Shown: positions 38,804-50,362, counted from the first letter of the stretch. The stretch is DNA of 64,000 nucleotides from Polynucleobacter sp. MG-5-Ahmo-C2 (GCF_018687735.1 NZ_CP061304.1:930001-994000); one strand, 5' to 3'. Numbers and translations: made by a program. The notes: generated from the sequence alone by a model not told the origin.

Positions 38804-41119
38804 TTATATCTTGCTAACAGTAATAGGACCAAACATCGATCCCAATTTCGCGCTAGCCATGGTGCCAGCAGATATTCTGACGGCACCAGGTGCTAGATTC
38901 GCCTCTAATGTTGCTGGCATATCCACAGAATGATTACCTTGAGTGACGCGTACTGCATCACCCTCGTTCAAACCCAGTTCTGCAAATAACTTTTGACTTA
39001 AACCGGCCTGATTGCCACGTTTTGCATCGCGCGTTAATTGCAATGCAGTTGAACGACGCACAATTGAGTCGCCAGCATAAATATTCACGTCAGCTAAGCG
39101 CTCAAGACAATTAGATGGTGCAAGGTTGCCATTCACAATAGAGTAACTTGTGGCTTTATTGTTTAAAAGAGTGCAATAGTTTTCTCTGAGAGCCTCACCT
39201 AAAACCTCTTCAGGCAAGTTGAATAAGAAACCATCCAGATTTAAGAGGCTACCAAGTGCACGCAAGACTTTCCATGCTGGACGGGAGTCGCCCAAAGGCT
39301 TCACTGAAGGCTGTACCGTTTGCGCTCTACCTTCAGCATTCACAAAGGTTGAAACTGTTTCAGTAAATGGTGTGATCGGCAAAATGACATCCGCTACCTC
39401 CAGCAAATCAGAATTCTTGTAAGCACTCAGTGCAATCACTGTATTGGCTTTAGCTAGGGCTGCTCGCGCCTTGGCGGGATCAGGTAAATCAGCATCCGGC
39501 TCGATGTTCATCAAGAAGACAGCACGGCGATCACCAGACAGAACGCTTTCGACCCCGGCACCATTTGCATTGACTAATGCAGCGCCGACAGCATTACCAC
39601 CCACAGGTAAGAAACCGAGAGTAGCACCAGTTTGTTCAGCAATAAATTGCGCCATGACATGCAAATCTGAGGAATGTTGATGTGCAATTGCGGCTGATCC
39701 TAGGAGCACGGCTTTGCTTGAGCCAGAAATTAAGCTATCAGCAATCTTCTGTGCTGCTGGGGAAACTGGCAAATTAGCAGTACCTCCAGGAGCGGAAACC
39801 GATTTTGCATTTGCTACGGCTAGAGCGACTTCACTCAAGGCATTTAGCCAAATACTTGGTTCAGTAGAAATACCGCCGCTTGGAATGAGCCAATCATCGC
39901 CACCAGCATCAATACGCATCACTTGTAAGCTACGCTTAGCAGCAGTCCGAATACGCGCTGAAATAACAGGTTGGTCCTTACGCAAGAAGCTGCCGATGAT
40001 GAGAACGCGATCTAGTTCGCTTAACTTGGTAATTGGCATACCTAGCCAAGGCGCACTTGCGGCAGCCTTGACGTCTATTTGCCGTAAACGTGTTTCAACT
40101 TGATGGGAACCCAAACCGCGAACTAATTTTTGCAAGAGGTGTAGCTCTTCTATGCTGGATATTGGATGAGCTAAAGCGCCAATTGACTCCCCACCATTTT
40201 CAGCAGCAATTGTTTTCAATGAATGGGCTACGTAATCCAATGCGGATTGCCAGTCTGTTTCTAGCCACTGACCACCCTGCTTCACCATTGGTGTAGTAAC
40301 GCGGTCGGCGCTATTCAAACCTTCATATGAAAAGCGATCACGGTCGCTAATCCAGCATTCATTAATCGCTTCGTTCTCCAAAGCAACAACACGCATTACT
40401 TTATTAGCCTTGGTTTGCACGGTGGTGTTAGCACCCAAGCTATCGTGTGGACTGACAGAACGCTTACGACCTAATTCCCAGGTACGGGCCTCGTAACGGA
40501 ATGGCTTACTTGTTAATGCACCCACAGGACAAATATCAATCATGTTCCCAGATAGCTCTGAATCCACTGTTTGCCCAACAAAAGTAGTAATTTCTGAATG
40601 CTCGCCACGATTGATCATGCCTAGCTCCATCACGCCAGCAACTTCTTGGCCAAAACGGACGCAACGGGTGCAATGAATGCAGCGGGTCATCTCTTGCATA
40701 GAGATTAATGGGCCAACATTCTTGTGGAATACAACACGCTTCTCTTCGTTGTAGCGTGAGTTTGACTTACCGTAACCAACAGCCAAGTCTTGCAATTGAC
40801 ACTCACCACCCTGGTCACAAATTGGGCAATCCAATGGGTGATTAATGAGCAAAAATTCCATCACTGAGCGTTGTGCCTCTACTGCTTTAGCAGAATGGGT
40901 AAACACCTTCATACCCTGAGTAACAGGAGTAGCGCAAGCAGGCAATGGCTTTGGCGCCTTCTCAACTTCCACCAAGCACATACGGCAGTTAGCAGCGATA
41001 GATAATTTCTTGTGATAGCAGAAATGAGGAACGTAGGTGCCGAGCTTATTCGCAGCGTGCATCACCATCGAACCTTGCGGAACTTCTACCGTCTTACCAT
41101 CTAATTCGATTTCTACCAT
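38804..41119 (-). CDS. nuoG: NADH-quinone oxidoreductase subunit G
   Basis: The large iron-sulfur subunit of the peripheral arm, about 771 residues. The N-terminal ferredoxin domain supplies the 2Fe-2S cysteines (HFCYHKKL, NCRMCLVEVE, PACATP), then CPICDQGGECQLQD with the His-coordinated 4Fe-4S site and CIHCTRCVRFGQEVAG. A degenerate molybdopterin oxidoreductase domain follows. The ATG at 41119 gives MVEIELDGKTVEVPQG, the family start; the open frame extends to a TTG at 41146 but adds nine unrelated residues. Spacing is 31 bases to nuoF and 9 to nuoH. Confidence 0.96.
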   Translation of the reverse strand: MVEIELDGKTVEVPQGSMVMHAANKLGTYVPHFCYHKKLSIAANCRMCLVEVEKAPKPLPACATPVTQGMKVFTHSAKAVEAQRSVMEFLLINHPLDCPICDQGGECQLQDLAVGYGKSNSRYNEEKRVVFHKNVGPLISMQEMTRCIHCTRCVRFGQEVAGVMELGMINRGEHSEITTFVGQTVDSELSGNMIDICPVGALTSKPFRYEARTWELGRKRSVSPHDSLGANTTVQTKANKVMRVVALENEAINECWISDRDRFSYEGLNSADRVTTPMVKQGGQWLETDWQSALDYVAHSLKTIAAENGGESIGALAHPISSIEELHLLQKLVRGLGSHQVETRLRQIDVKAAASAPWLGMPITKLSELDRVLIIGSFLRKDQPVISARIRTAAKRSLQVMRIDAGGDDWLIPSGGISTEPSIWLNALSEVALAVANAKSVSAPGGTANLPVSPAAQKIADSLISGSSKAVLLGSAAIAHQHSSDLHVMAQFIAEQTGATLGFLPVGGNAVGAALVNANGAGVESVLSGDRRAVFLMNIEPDADLPDPAKARAALAKANTVIALSAYKNSDLLEVADVILPITPFTETVSTFVNAEGRAQTVQPSVKPLGDSRPAWKVLRALGSLLNLDGFLFNLPEEVLGEALRENYCTLLNNKATSYSIVNGNLAPSNCLERLADVNIYAGDSIVRRSTALQLTRDAKRGNQAGLSQKLFAELGLNEGDAVRVTQGNHSVDMPATLEANLAPGAVRISAGTMASAKLGSMFGPITVSKI

Positions 41120-41150
41120 GCTCACTTTAAGATGTCCCGTGCTCAATAAC

Positions 41151-42449
41151 TTATAAAGGTTGCGCAGAATCTAAGCAGCGCTTATGTTCTACGTGATATG
41201 CAAATTCATCCATGTAATGCTTCAACATCCCACGTACTGGCATTGCAGCAGCATCACCCAAGGCACAAATCGTACGTCCTTGAATATTTGCCGCTACGTC
41301 ATTGAGTAAATCTAAATCCTCAGGACGTCCTTGACCATGTTCAATGCGATGCACAATACGATATAACCAGCCGGTACCTTCACGGCATGGGGTGCACTGA
41401 CCACATGACTCTTCGTGATAGAAGTAAGACAAACGCTCTAATGCACGAACCATGCAACGCGTTTCATTCATCACGATCACAGCCCCAGATCCCAACATAG
41501 AGCCTGCCTTGGCAATGCTATCGTAATCCATGGTCAGATCCATCATCTGCGCACCAGGAACTACTGGCGCAGATGAACCACCGGGAATAACCGCCTTCAA
41601 GGACTTGCCATCACGCATACCGCCGGCGAGTTTTAATAACTCAGCAAATGGCGTGCCCAATGGGATCTCATAATTACCAGGATGAACTACATCACCAGAA
41701 ACAGAGAAAATCTTGGTTCCGCCGTTGTTCGGCTTACCGAGCTCTAAATAAGCTTGACCACCGATAGCCAAGATGAAGGGCACAGCAGCGAATGTTTCGG
41801 TGTTATTGATGGTTGTCGGCTTGCCATACAAACCAAAACTAGCTGGAAATGGGGGCTTAAAGCGCGGTTGGCCTTTTTTGCCCTCTAAAGATTCCAACAA
41901 TGCAGTTTCTTCACCGCAAATATATGCGCCCCAACCTGGCGAAGCATGCAATTGGAAGGAGAAATCACTCCCCAGAATCTTGTCACCCAGGTAACCAGCA
42001 GCACGCGCTTCTTCTAAAGCCTCTTCAAAGCGTGAATACACTTCCCATATTTCACCATGGATATAGTTATATCCAGTGGTGATGCCCATGGTGTATGCGC
42101 CAATAATCATGCCTTCAATCAGCGCATGTGGGTTGTAACGCATGATGTCGCGGTCTTTGAAAGTACCGGGCTCACCTTCATCACTATTACAAACTAAATA
42201 TTTTTGTCCCGGGAACTGACGCGGCATAAAGCTCCACTTCAATCCTGTTGGGAAGCCTGCACCACCTCGCCCACGAAGCGATGAAGCCTTTAATTCAGCG
42301 ATGATGGCATCAGGCGCTACTTTGTCATCAATTAAACGACGGAGCTGTTGATAGCCACCGCGACTTTCATAATCTTTTAAACGCCAGTTATTGCCATTTA
42401 ATCCAGCGAGGATCAAAGGTTTAATGTGGCGATCGTGCAAGCTGGTCAT
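41151..42449 (-). CDS. nuoF: NADH-quinone oxidoreductase subunit F
   Basis: Binds NADH and FMN and holds 4Fe-4S cluster N3. Of the 432 residues, [21 protein letters not shown] is the FMN-binding region (near 62-82), [16 protein letters not shown] and [18 protein letters not shown] the NADH-binding loops, and [16 protein letters not shown] with the later TICALGDAA cysteine (near 350-400) the cluster ligands. The start overlaps the nuoE stop by four bases. Confidence 0.97.
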   Translation of the reverse strand: MTSLHDRHIKPLILAGLNGNNWRLKDYESRGGYQQLRRLIDDKVAPDAIIAELKASSLRGRGGAGFPTGLKWSFMPRQFPGQKYLVCNSDEGEPGTFKDRDIMRYNPHALIEGMIIGAYTMGITTGYNYIHGEIWEVYSRFEEALEEARAAGYLGDKILGSDFSFQLHASPGWGAYICGEETALLESLEGKKGQPRFKPPFPASFGLYGKPTTINNTETFAAVPFILAIGGQAYLELGKPNNGGTKIFSVSGDVVHPGNYEIPLGTPFAELLKLAGGMRDGKSLKAVIPGGSSAPVVPGAQMMDLTMDYDSIAKAGSMLGSGAVIVMNETRCMVRALERLSYFYHEESCGQCTPCREGTGWLYRIVHRIEHGQGRPEDLDLLNDVAANIQGRTICALGDAAAMPVRGMLKHYMDEFAYHVEHKRCLDSAQPL

Positions 42450-42952
42450 GCCACTTTCCCTTCTGCACGGAGTTCACTTAAGACTGAATCAATTTTTTCT
42501 TTGCTCATAAAGCTACACATACGCTTGTCATTCACAAGCATCACTGGTGAATCACCACAAGCGCCCATGCACTCACCCTCTTTCAGAGTAAAGGTGCCGC
42601 ACGGGGTTGTTTCATTAAAGCCAATACCCAGAGTTTCTTTTAAGTAGTTTGCTGCGGTCTCACCATGCGTCAATTGGCAAGGCAAGTTAGTACAAATCAC
42701 TAACTTATACTTACCAATCTGTTTGGTGTTGTACATATTGTAGAAAGTGGCCACTTCTTCTACTGCAATGGTTGGCATTTCTAGAATTTGAGCAACGGTT
42801 GCAATCACTTCGGGCGATACCCAACCTACTTCGGACTGAGCGGCAATTAAAGAAGCCATCACGGCAGATTGCTTTTGCTCAGCAGGATATTTTGCAACGT
42901 TGCGGGCAATATCTGCCAGCGTTTTATCGGATAGTTGAAGAGTTGTTGTCAT
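42446..42952 (-). CDS. nuoE: NADH-quinone oxidoreductase subunit E
   Basis: The 24-kDa-type thioredoxin-like subunit carrying 2Fe-2S cluster N1a, working with NuoF. The 168 residues contain the two cysteine pairs: [13 protein letters not shown] and [17 protein letters not shown]. The helical N-terminal part ([25 protein letters not shown]) and [12 protein letters not shown] fit the family. It follows nuoD by about 23 bases and is coupled to nuoF by an ATGA overlap. Confidence 0.97.
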   Translation of the reverse strand: MTTTLQLSDKTLADIARNVAKYPAEQKQSAVMASLIAAQSEVGWVSPEVIATVAQILEMPTIAVEEVATFYNMYNTKQIGKYKLVICTNLPCQLTHGETAANYLKETLGIGFNETTPCGTFTLKEGECMGACGDSPVMLVNDKRMCSFMSKEKIDSVLSELRAEGKVA

Positions 42953-42975
42953 TAAATAATCCTTGGCGCGCCTAA

Positions 42976-44229
42976 TTAGCGGTCAATCTCCCCGAACACG
43001 ATATCTTGCGTGCCAATAATAGTCACTGCGTCAGCTAACATATGACCACGTGACATTTCATCCATTGCTGAAAGATGCACAAATCCCGGTGCACGAATCT
43101 TCATGCGATATGGCTTATTAGCACCATCAGAAATTAAGTAAATACCAAACTCACCCTTTGGATGCTCAACAGCAGAATAAGCCTCACCATCGGGAACGTG
43201 TATACCTTCGGTAAAGAGTTTGAAGTGGTGAATCAATTCTTCCATATTGGTTTTCATGTCCACACGCTTGGGCGGAGAAACCTTGTGGTTATCACTCATT
43301 ACAGGACCCGGATTCGCTTTTAGCCAAGCCACGCATTGCTGAATAATTCGATTGGATTGACGCATTTCTTCCATGCGGACCAAATAGCGATCATAGGAAT
43401 CGCCATTCACGCCAACCGGAATATCAAAGTCAAGGCGGTCATAGACTTCGTACGGCTGCTTCCTGCGCAAATCCCACTCGATTCCAGAGCCGCGCAACAT
43501 TGGTCCAGTAAAACCTAGTTGCAATGCACGCTCAGGAGTCACGATACCGATATTTACTAGACGCTGTTTCCAAATACGGTTATCAGTTAATAAATTGCAA
43601 TATTCATCTACGTTCGCATCAAAGCCATTTGCAAACTGCTCAATGAAATCCAGCAAAGAACCACTGCGATTTTCATTCAAGCGCTTAACCGCCGATGTAC
43701 TGCGAATCTTGGACTTACTAAATTGAGCCATTTGATCTGGCAAGTCACGATAAACGCCGCCTGGACGATAGTAGGCAGCATGCATACGAGCGCCTGAAAC
43801 GGCTTCGTACATATCAAAAATATCTTCACGGTCGCGGAATGCATACAAGAACACTGCCATTGCACCAACGTCCAGACCATGACAGCCAATCCAGAGTAAG
43901 TGGTTAAGCAAGCGAGTCAACTCGTCATACATCACACGAATATATTGAGCACGAAGTGGAACTTCCACTTGCAACAGCTTTTCAATGGCCATCACATAAG
44001 CATGCTCATTGGACATCATTGAGACGTAATCCAAGCGATCCATATAGGGAACGTTTTGAATCCAAGTTCGAGTCTCAGCTAACTTTTCTGTAGCGCGGTG
44101 CAATAAACCAATATGCGGATCAGCACGCTGAATCACTTCACCATCAAGTTCAAGCACTAGGCGTAACACGCCGTGCGCCGCAGGATGCTGAGGGCCAAAA
44201 TTGAGGGTGTAGTTCTTAATTTTTGTCAT
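42976..44229 (-). CDS. nuoD: NADH-quinone oxidoreductase subunit D
   Basis: The 49-kDa-type subunit related to the large subunit of NiFe hydrogenases; with NuoB and NuoH it forms the quinone site. The 417 residues open [24 protein letters not shown] with the His that contacts quinone, followed by [48 protein letters not shown] and the C-terminal [13 protein letters not shown]. It is a separate gene, not a NuoCD fusion as in E. coli. It starts three bases after nuoC. Confidence 0.97.
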   Translation of the reverse strand: MTKIKNYTLNFGPQHPAAHGVLRLVLELDGEVIQRADPHIGLLHRATEKLAETRTWIQNVPYMDRLDYVSMMSNEHAYVMAIEKLLQVEVPLRAQYIRVMYDELTRLLNHLLWIGCHGLDVGAMAVFLYAFRDREDIFDMYEAVSGARMHAAYYRPGGVYRDLPDQMAQFSKSKIRSTSAVKRLNENRSGSLLDFIEQFANGFDANVDEYCNLLTDNRIWKQRLVNIGIVTPERALQLGFTGPMLRGSGIEWDLRRKQPYEVYDRLDFDIPVGVNGDSYDRYLVRMEEMRQSNRIIQQCVAWLKANPGPVMSDNHKVSPPKRVDMKTNMEELIHHFKLFTEGIHVPDGEAYSAVEHPKGEFGIYLISDGANKPYRMKIRAPGFVHLSAMDEMSRGHMLADAVTIIGTQDIVFGEIDR

Positions 44230-44232
44230 GAC

Positions 44233-44832
44233 TTAAACCGGGCCTCCGTACTGCTCTTCGCGCACAATACGTGGGGTAATCTCTCGAGCCTCAATCGTCA
44301 CCGGCTGATACACAACGCGCTTTAACTCTGGGTCATAACGCATTTCTACATTGCCACTGATAGGAAAATCTTTTCTAAATGGATGTCCAATGAAGCCATA
44401 GTCAGTCAAGATGCGACGTAAGTCATCATGACCTTCAAATAAGATGCCGTAGAGATCAAATGCTTCGCGCTCAAACCAGTTAGCCGAGTTCCATACTGGG
44501 GTAATTGAAGCTACCAAAGGATAACCGTCATCAGATGCAAAAACACGTAGACGCAAACGCCAATTGTGTTGCAATGACAACAAGTGACTCACAACAGCAA
44601 AACGCTGACCGCTCCAGGCACCATCACGAAAGTCTTGGTAATCAACGCCACACAAATCAATCAATTGCTCAAATGCGAGCGATGGGTCATCACGCAATAG
44701 CATGGCAGATTCAAAATAAGTATCTGCATTCACAACCACCGTTACTTCACCTAAGGCAATTTGAACAGATTGAATACGCTTACCAAGAACCTTCTCGAGG
44801 TTAGCTGCTAATTGGACTAAACGATATGACAT
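44233..44832 (-). CDS. nuoC: NADH-quinone oxidoreductase subunit C
   Basis: The 30-kDa-type peripheral subunit, 199 residues. The signature region [42 protein letters not shown] block (from FEREAFD near residue 118) is intact. The N-terminal half is more variable. It is unfused from nuoD, as usual in betaproteobacteria, and lies three bases after nuoB. Confidence 0.97.
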   Translation of the reverse strand: MSYRLVQLAANLEKVLGKRIQSVQIALGEVTVVVNADTYFESAMLLRDDPSLAFEQLIDLCGVDYQDFRDGAWSGQRFAVVSHLLSLQHNWRLRLRVFASDDGYPLVASITPVWNSANWFEREAFDLYGILFEGHDDLRRILTDYGFIGHPFRKDFPISGNVEMRYDPELKRVVYQPVTIEAREITPRIVREEQYGGPV

Positions 44833-44835
44833 GGC

Positions 44836-45318
44836 TTATGCCTTCCGCGCGATCGTGCTGGTACGCGCAATCTTGGATTGCAACTGAATAATTCCATAAA
44901 TCAAGGCTTCTGCGGTTGGAGGACAGCCAGGAACATAAATATCAACTGGCACGATACGGTCACAACCGCGCACTACTGAATAGGAGTTATGGTAATAACC
45001 ACCACCATTGGCACAAGAACCCATCGAGATAACCCAACGTGGCTCTGGCATTTGGTCGTAAACCTTACGAAGTGCTGGCGCCATCTTGTTACACAAGGTG
45101 CCGGCAACAATCATTAAGTCAGATTGGCGCGGAGATGGACGAAACACAACGCCAAAACGGTCTAAGTCGTATCGGGATGCGCCTGCATGCATCATCTCGA
45201 CCGCACAGCAAGCCAGACCAAAGGTCATCGGCCATAAAGATCCATTGCGCGTCCAGTTAATCAACTGATCCGCAGTAGTGGTAACAAATCCTTCTTTGAG
45301 AACGCCTTCTAATGCCAT
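44836..45318 (-). CDS. nuoB: NADH-quinone oxidoreductase subunit B
   Basis: Carries 4Fe-4S cluster N2, the last electron carrier before quinone. Cluster ligands are the tandem cysteines in [12 protein letters not shown], then GTLCNKM-type [13 protein letters not shown], and [13 protein letters not shown] with [11 protein letters not shown]. The ATG at 45318 ([11 protein letters not shown]) is preferred to the GTG three codons upstream, since GGGAG lies eight bases before the ATG and the family begins this way. It begins six bases after the nuoA stop. Confidence 0.97.
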
Positions 45319-45323
45319 ATCTA

Positions 45324-45683
45324 TCACTCCCAGTCGAGAGCGCCCTTTTTCCAGATATACACAAATCCCACAATGAATTCCAAAAGGAAGATCACCATAG
45401 AGGCGTAGCCAAACCAGCCAATATCACGTAGAGCAACACCCCATGGAAATAGGAATGCAGTTTCTAGGTCAAACAGAATAAAAAGAATGGCAATCAGGTA
45501 GTAACGCACGTCGAACTTCATACGCGCATCTTCGAAAGCTTCAAAACCACACTCATATGGAGAAAGTTTTTCAGCATCAGGCTTCGAAGGAGCCAGAATT
45601 TTTCCGAGGAACATGGGGACTAATCCCACCCCAATACCTACGAGGATAAAAAGCAGAACAGGAAAGTAATTAGCAAGATTCAA
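45324..45683 (-). CDS. nuoA: NADH-quinone oxidoreductase subunit A
   Basis: A small membrane subunit near the quinone chamber, 119 residues and three helices: [46 protein letters not shown] and [25 protein letters not shown]. The loop [20 protein letters not shown] with its conserved Cys is the part that changes conformation in complex I. It is the first gene of the nuo operon. About 100 bases lie between it and the tRNA-Leu gene, and no clear promoter was found there by eye. Confidence 0.97.
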
Positions 45684-45789
45684 AATGGTCCTGAGTCGTT
45701 CGTCTGGTGATTCTTACAGCTATGAATTGTCAATTATTCCACTACAAATACTCTTGATATAAAGCAAAAACCCTACAAATTCTACATAT

Positions 45790-45874
45790 TGGTGCCGACG
45801 GCGAGACTCGAACTCGCACAGCCTAAGCCACTACCCCCTCAAGATAGCGTGTCTACCAATTTCACCACGTCGGC
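45790..45874 (-). tRNA. tRNA-Leu (anticodon GAG)
   Basis: An 85-base tRNA gene with encoded CCA. The 7-base-pair acceptor stem is GCCGACG with CGTCGGC, discriminator A. The anticodon stem CTATC/GGTAG closes the loop TTGAGGG, so the anticodon is GAG, reading CUC and CUU leucine codons. The T arm is GCGAG-TTCGAGT-CTCGC, and a long variable arm is consistent with class II leucine tRNA. It stands between secG and nuoA, the usual place in this lineage, and may be transcribed with secG. Confidence 0.97.
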
Positions 45875-45960
45875 ATCTTGCAAAACTCGTCAATTCTACT
45901 GCATTGCACCACTAAACCACCCCAAATTTGAGGCAGGTAAATCTGTAAAAACCTACTTTT

Positions 45961-46305
45961 TTACTTAGGAACAGCAGGTTTAGTAGGGTCTTGGACTGGG
46001 GCTGCAGGAACAGCTGGCGCTACCGTAGGTGCGACCGTTCCAGAGAGAACCCCAGGATTTACTTCCCTCTGATTACCAAGCCAAGTAATGCCTAGGGTGC
46101 ATATAAAGAAAACTGCGGCAAAAATAGCGGTTGCGTGAGACAAGAAGTTAGCAGAACCACTGGCACCAAATAAGCTACCTGAAGCACCAGAGCCAAAAGC
46201 AGCGCCCATATCAGCACCCTTACCTTGCTGCAAAAGGACTAGCAGAATCACAGCCAATGCTGAAATCACCTGCAATACGATCAATAAAGTCTTAAGCCAT
46301 TCCAC
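45961..46305 (-). CDS. secG: Protein-export membrane protein SecG
   Basis: An accessory subunit of the SecYEG translocon that assists preprotein movement. Of 114 residues, two helices are visible: LLIVLQVISALAVILLVLLQ and ATAIFAAVFFICTLGITWLGN, with the conserved GKGADMGAAFGSGASGSLFGASG loop between. The C-terminus is rich in Pro, Ala and Val. The start is GTG at 46303-46305. It lies 23 bases after tpiA in the direction of transcription, the common tpiA-secG pairing. Confidence 0.95.
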   Translation of the reverse strand: MEWLKTLLIVLQVISALAVILLVLLQQGKGADMGAAFGSGASGSLFGASGSANFLSHATAIFAAVFFICTLGITWLGNQREVNPGVLSGTVAPTVAPAVPAAPVQDPTKPAVPK

Positions 46306-46327
46306 AATTCATCTCCAAATAAAAAAT

Positions 46328-47086
46328 CTATGCCTTACAAATAGCCAAAAAGTCTTGGGGATCTAAAGAAGCACCCCCAACCAATCCACCATCAATATCA
46401 GGCATTGCAAATAACTCGACGGCGTTGTCAGGTTTGACACTGCCGCCATACAAAATTCCAACGTGGGAAGCAACATCCTCATCAAATTCAGCCAATTGCA
46501 GACGTATAGCACGATGCATATCCTGGGCAACTTGAGCGCTAGCAACCTTTCCGGTACCAATTGCCCATACTGGCTCATAAGCAATTAGGCAATCAGCCAA
46601 ACGATCTTGCAAGACCGTTAATTGCTTTGCCACTTGACCACGCACTACCTCAACGGCCCTACCAGAATTTCGTTCATCAGCAGTTTCACCAACACATATT
46701 ACGGGCGTCATCCCGCTGTCTAAGACTTGCAATGCTTTGGCCGCCACTAGTTCATCAACCTCTTGATGAAACTGACGGCGTTCCGAGTGGCCAAGGATAA
46801 CGTAACTGCAACCCATTTCTTTGAGCATGGAAGCAGCAACCTCTCCAGTGTAAGCGCCAGAAACATCAGCTGATGCATCTTGCGCACCAAGACTCAAAAA
46901 GGCCAAAGAATGCTCCTTAATCAATGAGGCGCATTGAATTAAATATGGAAACGGTGGGCACACTGCAAACTGACGACCAGAAGGCATGCCACTTTCCATT
47001 CCGCGGGCAACAGTTTTGATCCAATCTTCATTGCTAGCAAGATTGCCATTCATTTTCCAGTTGCCAATGACGATGAGTGGGCGCAT
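46328..47086 (-). CDS. tpiA: Triose-phosphate isomerase
   Basis: Interconverts dihydroxyacetone phosphate and glyceraldehyde-3-phosphate in glycolysis and gluconeogenesis. The 252 residues have the family marks: VIGNWKMNG at residues 6-14 with the active lysine, CSYVILGHSERRQ with the catalytic His near 98, and IAYEPVWAIGTGKVAS with the catalytic Glu near 170. The phosphate-binding ILYGGSVKPDNA and GGLVGGASL end the barrel. It is followed by secG on the same strand. Confidence 0.97.
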   Translation of the reverse strand: MRPLIVIGNWKMNGNLASNEDWIKTVARGMESGMPSGRQFAVCPPFPYLIQCASLIKEHSLAFLSLGAQDASADVSGAYTGEVAASMLKEMGCSYVILGHSERRQFHQEVDELVAAKALQVLDSGMTPVICVGETADERNSGRAVEVVRGQVAKQLTVLQDRLADCLIAYEPVWAIGTGKVASAQVAQDMHRAIRLQLAEFDEDVASHVGILYGGSVKPDNAVELFAMPDIDGGLVGGASLDPQDFLAICKA

Positions 47087-47101
47087 GTTCAGGAGAAGCT
47101 T

Positions 47102-48100
47102 CTAGACTGTTAAAACTATTTTGCCAACATGCTCAGAGGATTCCATCAAGCGATGGGCATCTGCGGCCTGATCCAGTGTGAATGTTTTGTAAATTACTGG
47201 CTTTAATTTGCCGGCATTGAGCAACGGCCAAATACGATCATGCAGCTGCTGAGTAATCTGCTTTTTGAATGAGACTGGGCGTGGACGCAATGTTGAACCA
47301 GTAATGGTCAAGCGTCGACGCAAAATTTGTCCAGTATTTACTTCGGCTTTAGACCCACCCATGATGGCAATGATCACAATCCGGCCATCATCGGCCAAGC
47401 AGTCAATTTCTTTTTGGACATAATTACCGGTAACCATGTCGAGCACAACGTTAACGCCCTTACCACCAGTTGCCTTTTTAATCTCTTCAACAAAGTCTTG
47501 AGTTTTGTAATTGATAGCCAGATCAGCGCCTAACTTAAGGCAAGCGGCGCACTTCTCATCGGTGCCGGCAGTCACAAATACTTTGTGACCCAAAGCTTTG
47601 GCAATCAATATAGCGGTGACGCCAATACCGCTAGAGCCACCCTGAACCAGCAGTGTTTCGCCTTCAGATAGTTCACCACGCATGAAGACATTGCTCCATA
47701 CGGTGTAGAACGTTTCAGGCAAGGAAGCGGCTTCTTGATCGGTAAAACCTGTTGGGTATGGCAAGCATTGAGCAATAGGTGCCGTGCAGAGCTCAGCATA
47801 ACCACCACCTTGCACTAAAGCACAAACCTTGTCGCCAAGCTTGAGACCAAACAGATTGTCGGCATGCGATAAATCGCCACCAACAACTTCTCCAGCAACT
47901 TCAAGACCAGGAATATCAGATGCGCCTGCAGGCACTGGATAATGACCCTTGCGCTGCAATACGTCTGGGCGATTAATACCAGCAGCAATCACCTTAATCA
48001 AAATCTCGCCGGAACCAGAAGTTGGCACCACTGGATCCGGACGAGTGGCAGCCACCAACATTTCTGGTGCGCCAAATTCTTTGATTTCCATTACGCGCAT
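47102..48100 (-). CDS. NAD(P)H quinone oxidoreductase, PIG3/zeta-crystallin-like
   Basis: A zinc-free medium-chain dehydrogenase of 332 residues, similar to the TP53I3/PIG3 group. Visible features are the GroES-like N-terminal half with AAGINRPDVLQRKGHYP, the nucleotide-binding VQGGSSGIGVTAILIAKALG (near 145-163) and FVTAGTDEKCAACLKLGAD, and the terminal HRLMESSEHVGKIVL. It probably uses NADPH to reduce quinones. It lies between pnp and tpiA on the same strand, about 30 bases after pnp, as seen in several betaproteobacteria. Confidence 0.88.
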   Translation of the reverse strand: MRVMEIKEFGAPEMLVAATRPDPVVPTSGSGEILIKVIAAGINRPDVLQRKGHYPVPAGASDIPGLEVAGEVVGGDLSHADNLFGLKLGDKVCALVQGGGYAELCTAPIAQCLPYPTGFTDQEAASLPETFYTVWSNVFMRGELSEGETLLVQGGSSGIGVTAILIAKALGHKVFVTAGTDEKCAACLKLGADLAINYKTQDFVEEIKKATGGKGVNVVLDMVTGNYVQKEIDCLADDGRIVIIAIMGGSKAEVNTGQILRRRLTITGSTLRPRPVSFKKQITQQLHDRIWPLLNAGKLKPVIYKTFTLDQAADAHRLMESSEHVGKIVLTV

Positions 48101-48132
48101 AAGAGCTTCTCGCAGTAGTAGACGTGTATGAC

Positions 48133-50298
48133 TTAAGCTGTTTCGTCAGTTGGAGCAACTTCAGCCGCAGCCTCAGAAACGCTAGCCAAAGGAGCAATCG
48201 TACCACCTTCATCAGCCATTGCAGCTTTGAGAGAGAGGCGCAAACGACCACGCTCATCAGCAGCAAGCAACTTCACGCGAACCACTTGGCCTTCTTGCAA
48301 ATAGTCTTTTACCTCCTTAACGCGCTCGTTAGAGATTTCAGAAATATGCAAGAGTCCATCTTTACCTGGAAGAATATTTACCAAAGCGCCAAACTCGAGC
48401 AACTTCACCACTGGGCCTTCATAGATCTTGCCTACTTCGGCTTCTGCAGTAATGCCTTCGATACGTGCTTTTGCTTCTGCCATGCCTTCGGCACTAGTAG
48501 ATGCAATGGTTACGGTGCCGTCATCTTTAATATCGATACTGCATCCCGTTTCTTTGGTCAGAGCTTGAATAGTTGCACCGCCCTTACCAATAACTTCACG
48601 AATCTTATCTGGATGAATCTTGAATGACACCATGCGTGGAGCATGAGCAGACAATTCTGTGCGAACTGAGCCCATCGCTTCTTGCATCTTGCTCAAGATA
48701 TGCAAACGACCTTCTTTAGCTTGCGCCAAAGCCACTTGCATGATTTCTTTCGTAATACCTTGAACTTTAATATCCATCTGAAGCGCAGTAATGCCGTTTG
48801 CAGTACCTGCTACTTTAAAGTCCATATCACCTAAGTGATCTTCATCACCCAAGATATCGGTTAACACAGCAAAACGATTACCATCCAGAATCAAGCCCAT
48901 TGCCACACCGGCAACGTGAGCTTTTACTGGAACACCAGCGTCCATCATTGCTAAACAGCCACCGCAAACAGAAGCCATAGATGAGGATCCATTGGACTCA
49001 GTAATTTCTGAAACAACACGGATGCTGTATGCAAAATCTTCTGGGCTTGGCAATACTGGGATCAATGCGCGCTTAGCCAAACGACCGTGACCAATTTCAC
49101 GCCGCTTAGGGCTACCTACACGGCCTGTTTCGCCAGTAGCAAACGGAGGCATGTTGTAGTGGAACATGAAACGATCGCGGTATTCACCTTCAAGAGCATC
49201 AATAATTTGCTCGTCGCGGGCAGTACCTAAAGTAGCAACTACCAAGGCTTGTGTTTCACCACGAGTAAACAATGCGGAACCGTGTGTACGTGGCAATACG
49301 CTATTACGAATTTCAATTGGACGAACAGTGCGAGTATCGCGACCGTCAATCCGTGGCTCGCCATTCAAAATCTGGCTACGAACAATCTTCGCTTCGATTT
49401 CAAACATGATGTCGCTCACAGCAACTGCATCAACGTCACCTTCTTCAGATAACTTAGTCATGACTTCTTTAGAAATCTCTTTAAGCTTGTCTGAGCGTGC
49501 GCCCTTTTGACGAATCTGATATGCCTCACGCAATGGCGCTTCAGCCAAGGCGGTTACCTTGGCAATAAATGGCTCATCTTTAGGAGCGGCAACCCAATCC
49601 CATTCTGGTTTACCAGCTTCACGCACTAATTCATTAATCGCATTGATCGCAGTTTGCATTTGGTCGTGGCCATAGACAACGGCGCCCAACATCACTTCTT
49701 CAGAAAGTTGATTTGCTTCGGACTCAACCATCAACACAGCAGCTTGTGTGCCAGCAACGATTAAATCGAGCTCGCTAGTAGCTTGTTCTGTACGGGTTGG
49801 ATTCAAGAGGTATTGACCATTTGCGTAACCAACGCGGGCTGCGCCAACTGGGCCAGCAAAAGGAATGCCTGATACAGCTAAGGCTGCTGAAGCTGCGATC
49901 AAAGCAGGAATATCGGCAGGCACATCTGGGTTGATAGACAACACATGCACCACAACCTGAACTTCATTCAAGAATCCTTCTGGAAACAAAGGACGTAATG
50001 GGCGATCGATCAAACGGGAGATCAATGTCTCACCTTCAGAAGGACGGCCTTCACGACGGAAGAAGCCGCCAGGGATCTTGCCTGCAGCGTAGGTCTTCTC
50101 TAAATAGTCAACTGTCAATGGGAAAAAGGATTGACCTGGCTTTGCAGACTTAGAGGCAACTACAGTACCCATTACAACGGTGTCATCAACGTTCACAATG
50201 ACAGCACCACCAGATTGGCGAGCAATCTCGCCTGTTTCCATCGTTACTTGATGGTTGCCCCATTGAAAACTCTTTACTGCTTTATTAAACATAGTCAT
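48133..50298 (-). CDS. pnp: Polyribonucleotide nucleotidyltransferase (PNPase)
   Basis: A phosphorolytic 3'-5' exoribonuclease and degradosome component. About 721 residues with two RNase PH domains ([18 protein letters not shown] start; [16 protein letters not shown] with catalytic Asp residues in the second), then a KH domain ([20 protein letters not shown]) and an S1 domain ([26 protein letters not shown]). The ATG at 50298 ([14 protein letters not shown]) has GGAG nine bases upstream and matches relatives, so the longer frame is not used. It follows rpsO, as in E. coli, with an intervening leader that can form hairpins. Confidence 0.96.
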   Translation of the reverse strand: MTMFNKAVKSFQWGNHQVTMETGEIARQSGGAVIVNVDDTVVMGTVVASKSAKPGQSFFPLTVDYLEKTYAAGKIPGGFFRREGRPSEGETLISRLIDRPLRPLFPEGFLNEVQVVVHVLSINPDVPADIPALIAASAALAVSGIPFAGPVGAARVGYANGQYLLNPTRTEQATSELDLIVAGTQAAVLMVESEANQLSEEVMLGAVVYGHDQMQTAINAINELVREAGKPEWDWVAAPKDEPFIAKVTALAEAPLREAYQIRQKGARSDKLKEISKEVMTKLSEEGDVDAVAVSDIMFEIEAKIVRSQILNGEPRIDGRDTRTVRPIEIRNSVLPRTHGSALFTRGETQALVVATLGTARDEQIIDALEGEYRDRFMFHYNMPPFATGETGRVGSPKRREIGHGRLAKRALIPVLPSPEDFAYSIRVVSEITESNGSSSMASVCGGCLAMMDAGVPVKAHVAGVAMGLILDGNRFAVLTDILGDEDHLGDMDFKVAGTANGITALQMDIKVQGITKEIMQVALAQAKEGRLHILSKMQEAMGSVRTELSAHAPRMVSFKIHPDKIREVIGKGGATIQALTKETGCSIDIKDDGTVTIASTSAEGMAEAKARIEGITAEAEVGKIYEGPVVKLLEFGALVNILPGKDGLLHISEISNERVKEVKDYLQEGQVVRVKLLAADERGRLRLSLKAAMADEGGTIAPLASVSEAAAEVAPTDETA

Positions 50299-50362
50299 TC
50301 TGATCTTCTCCAAATTGTTCACGCAAAACTCACATGAGCATTGCGCTTGTCGTGGGATAAAG

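Noticed and set aside
45684..45789. A TTGACA word (minus strand, 45728-45733) as a nuo promoter.
   Set aside because: No acceptable -10 box at 16-18 bases was found, so no promoter is called.
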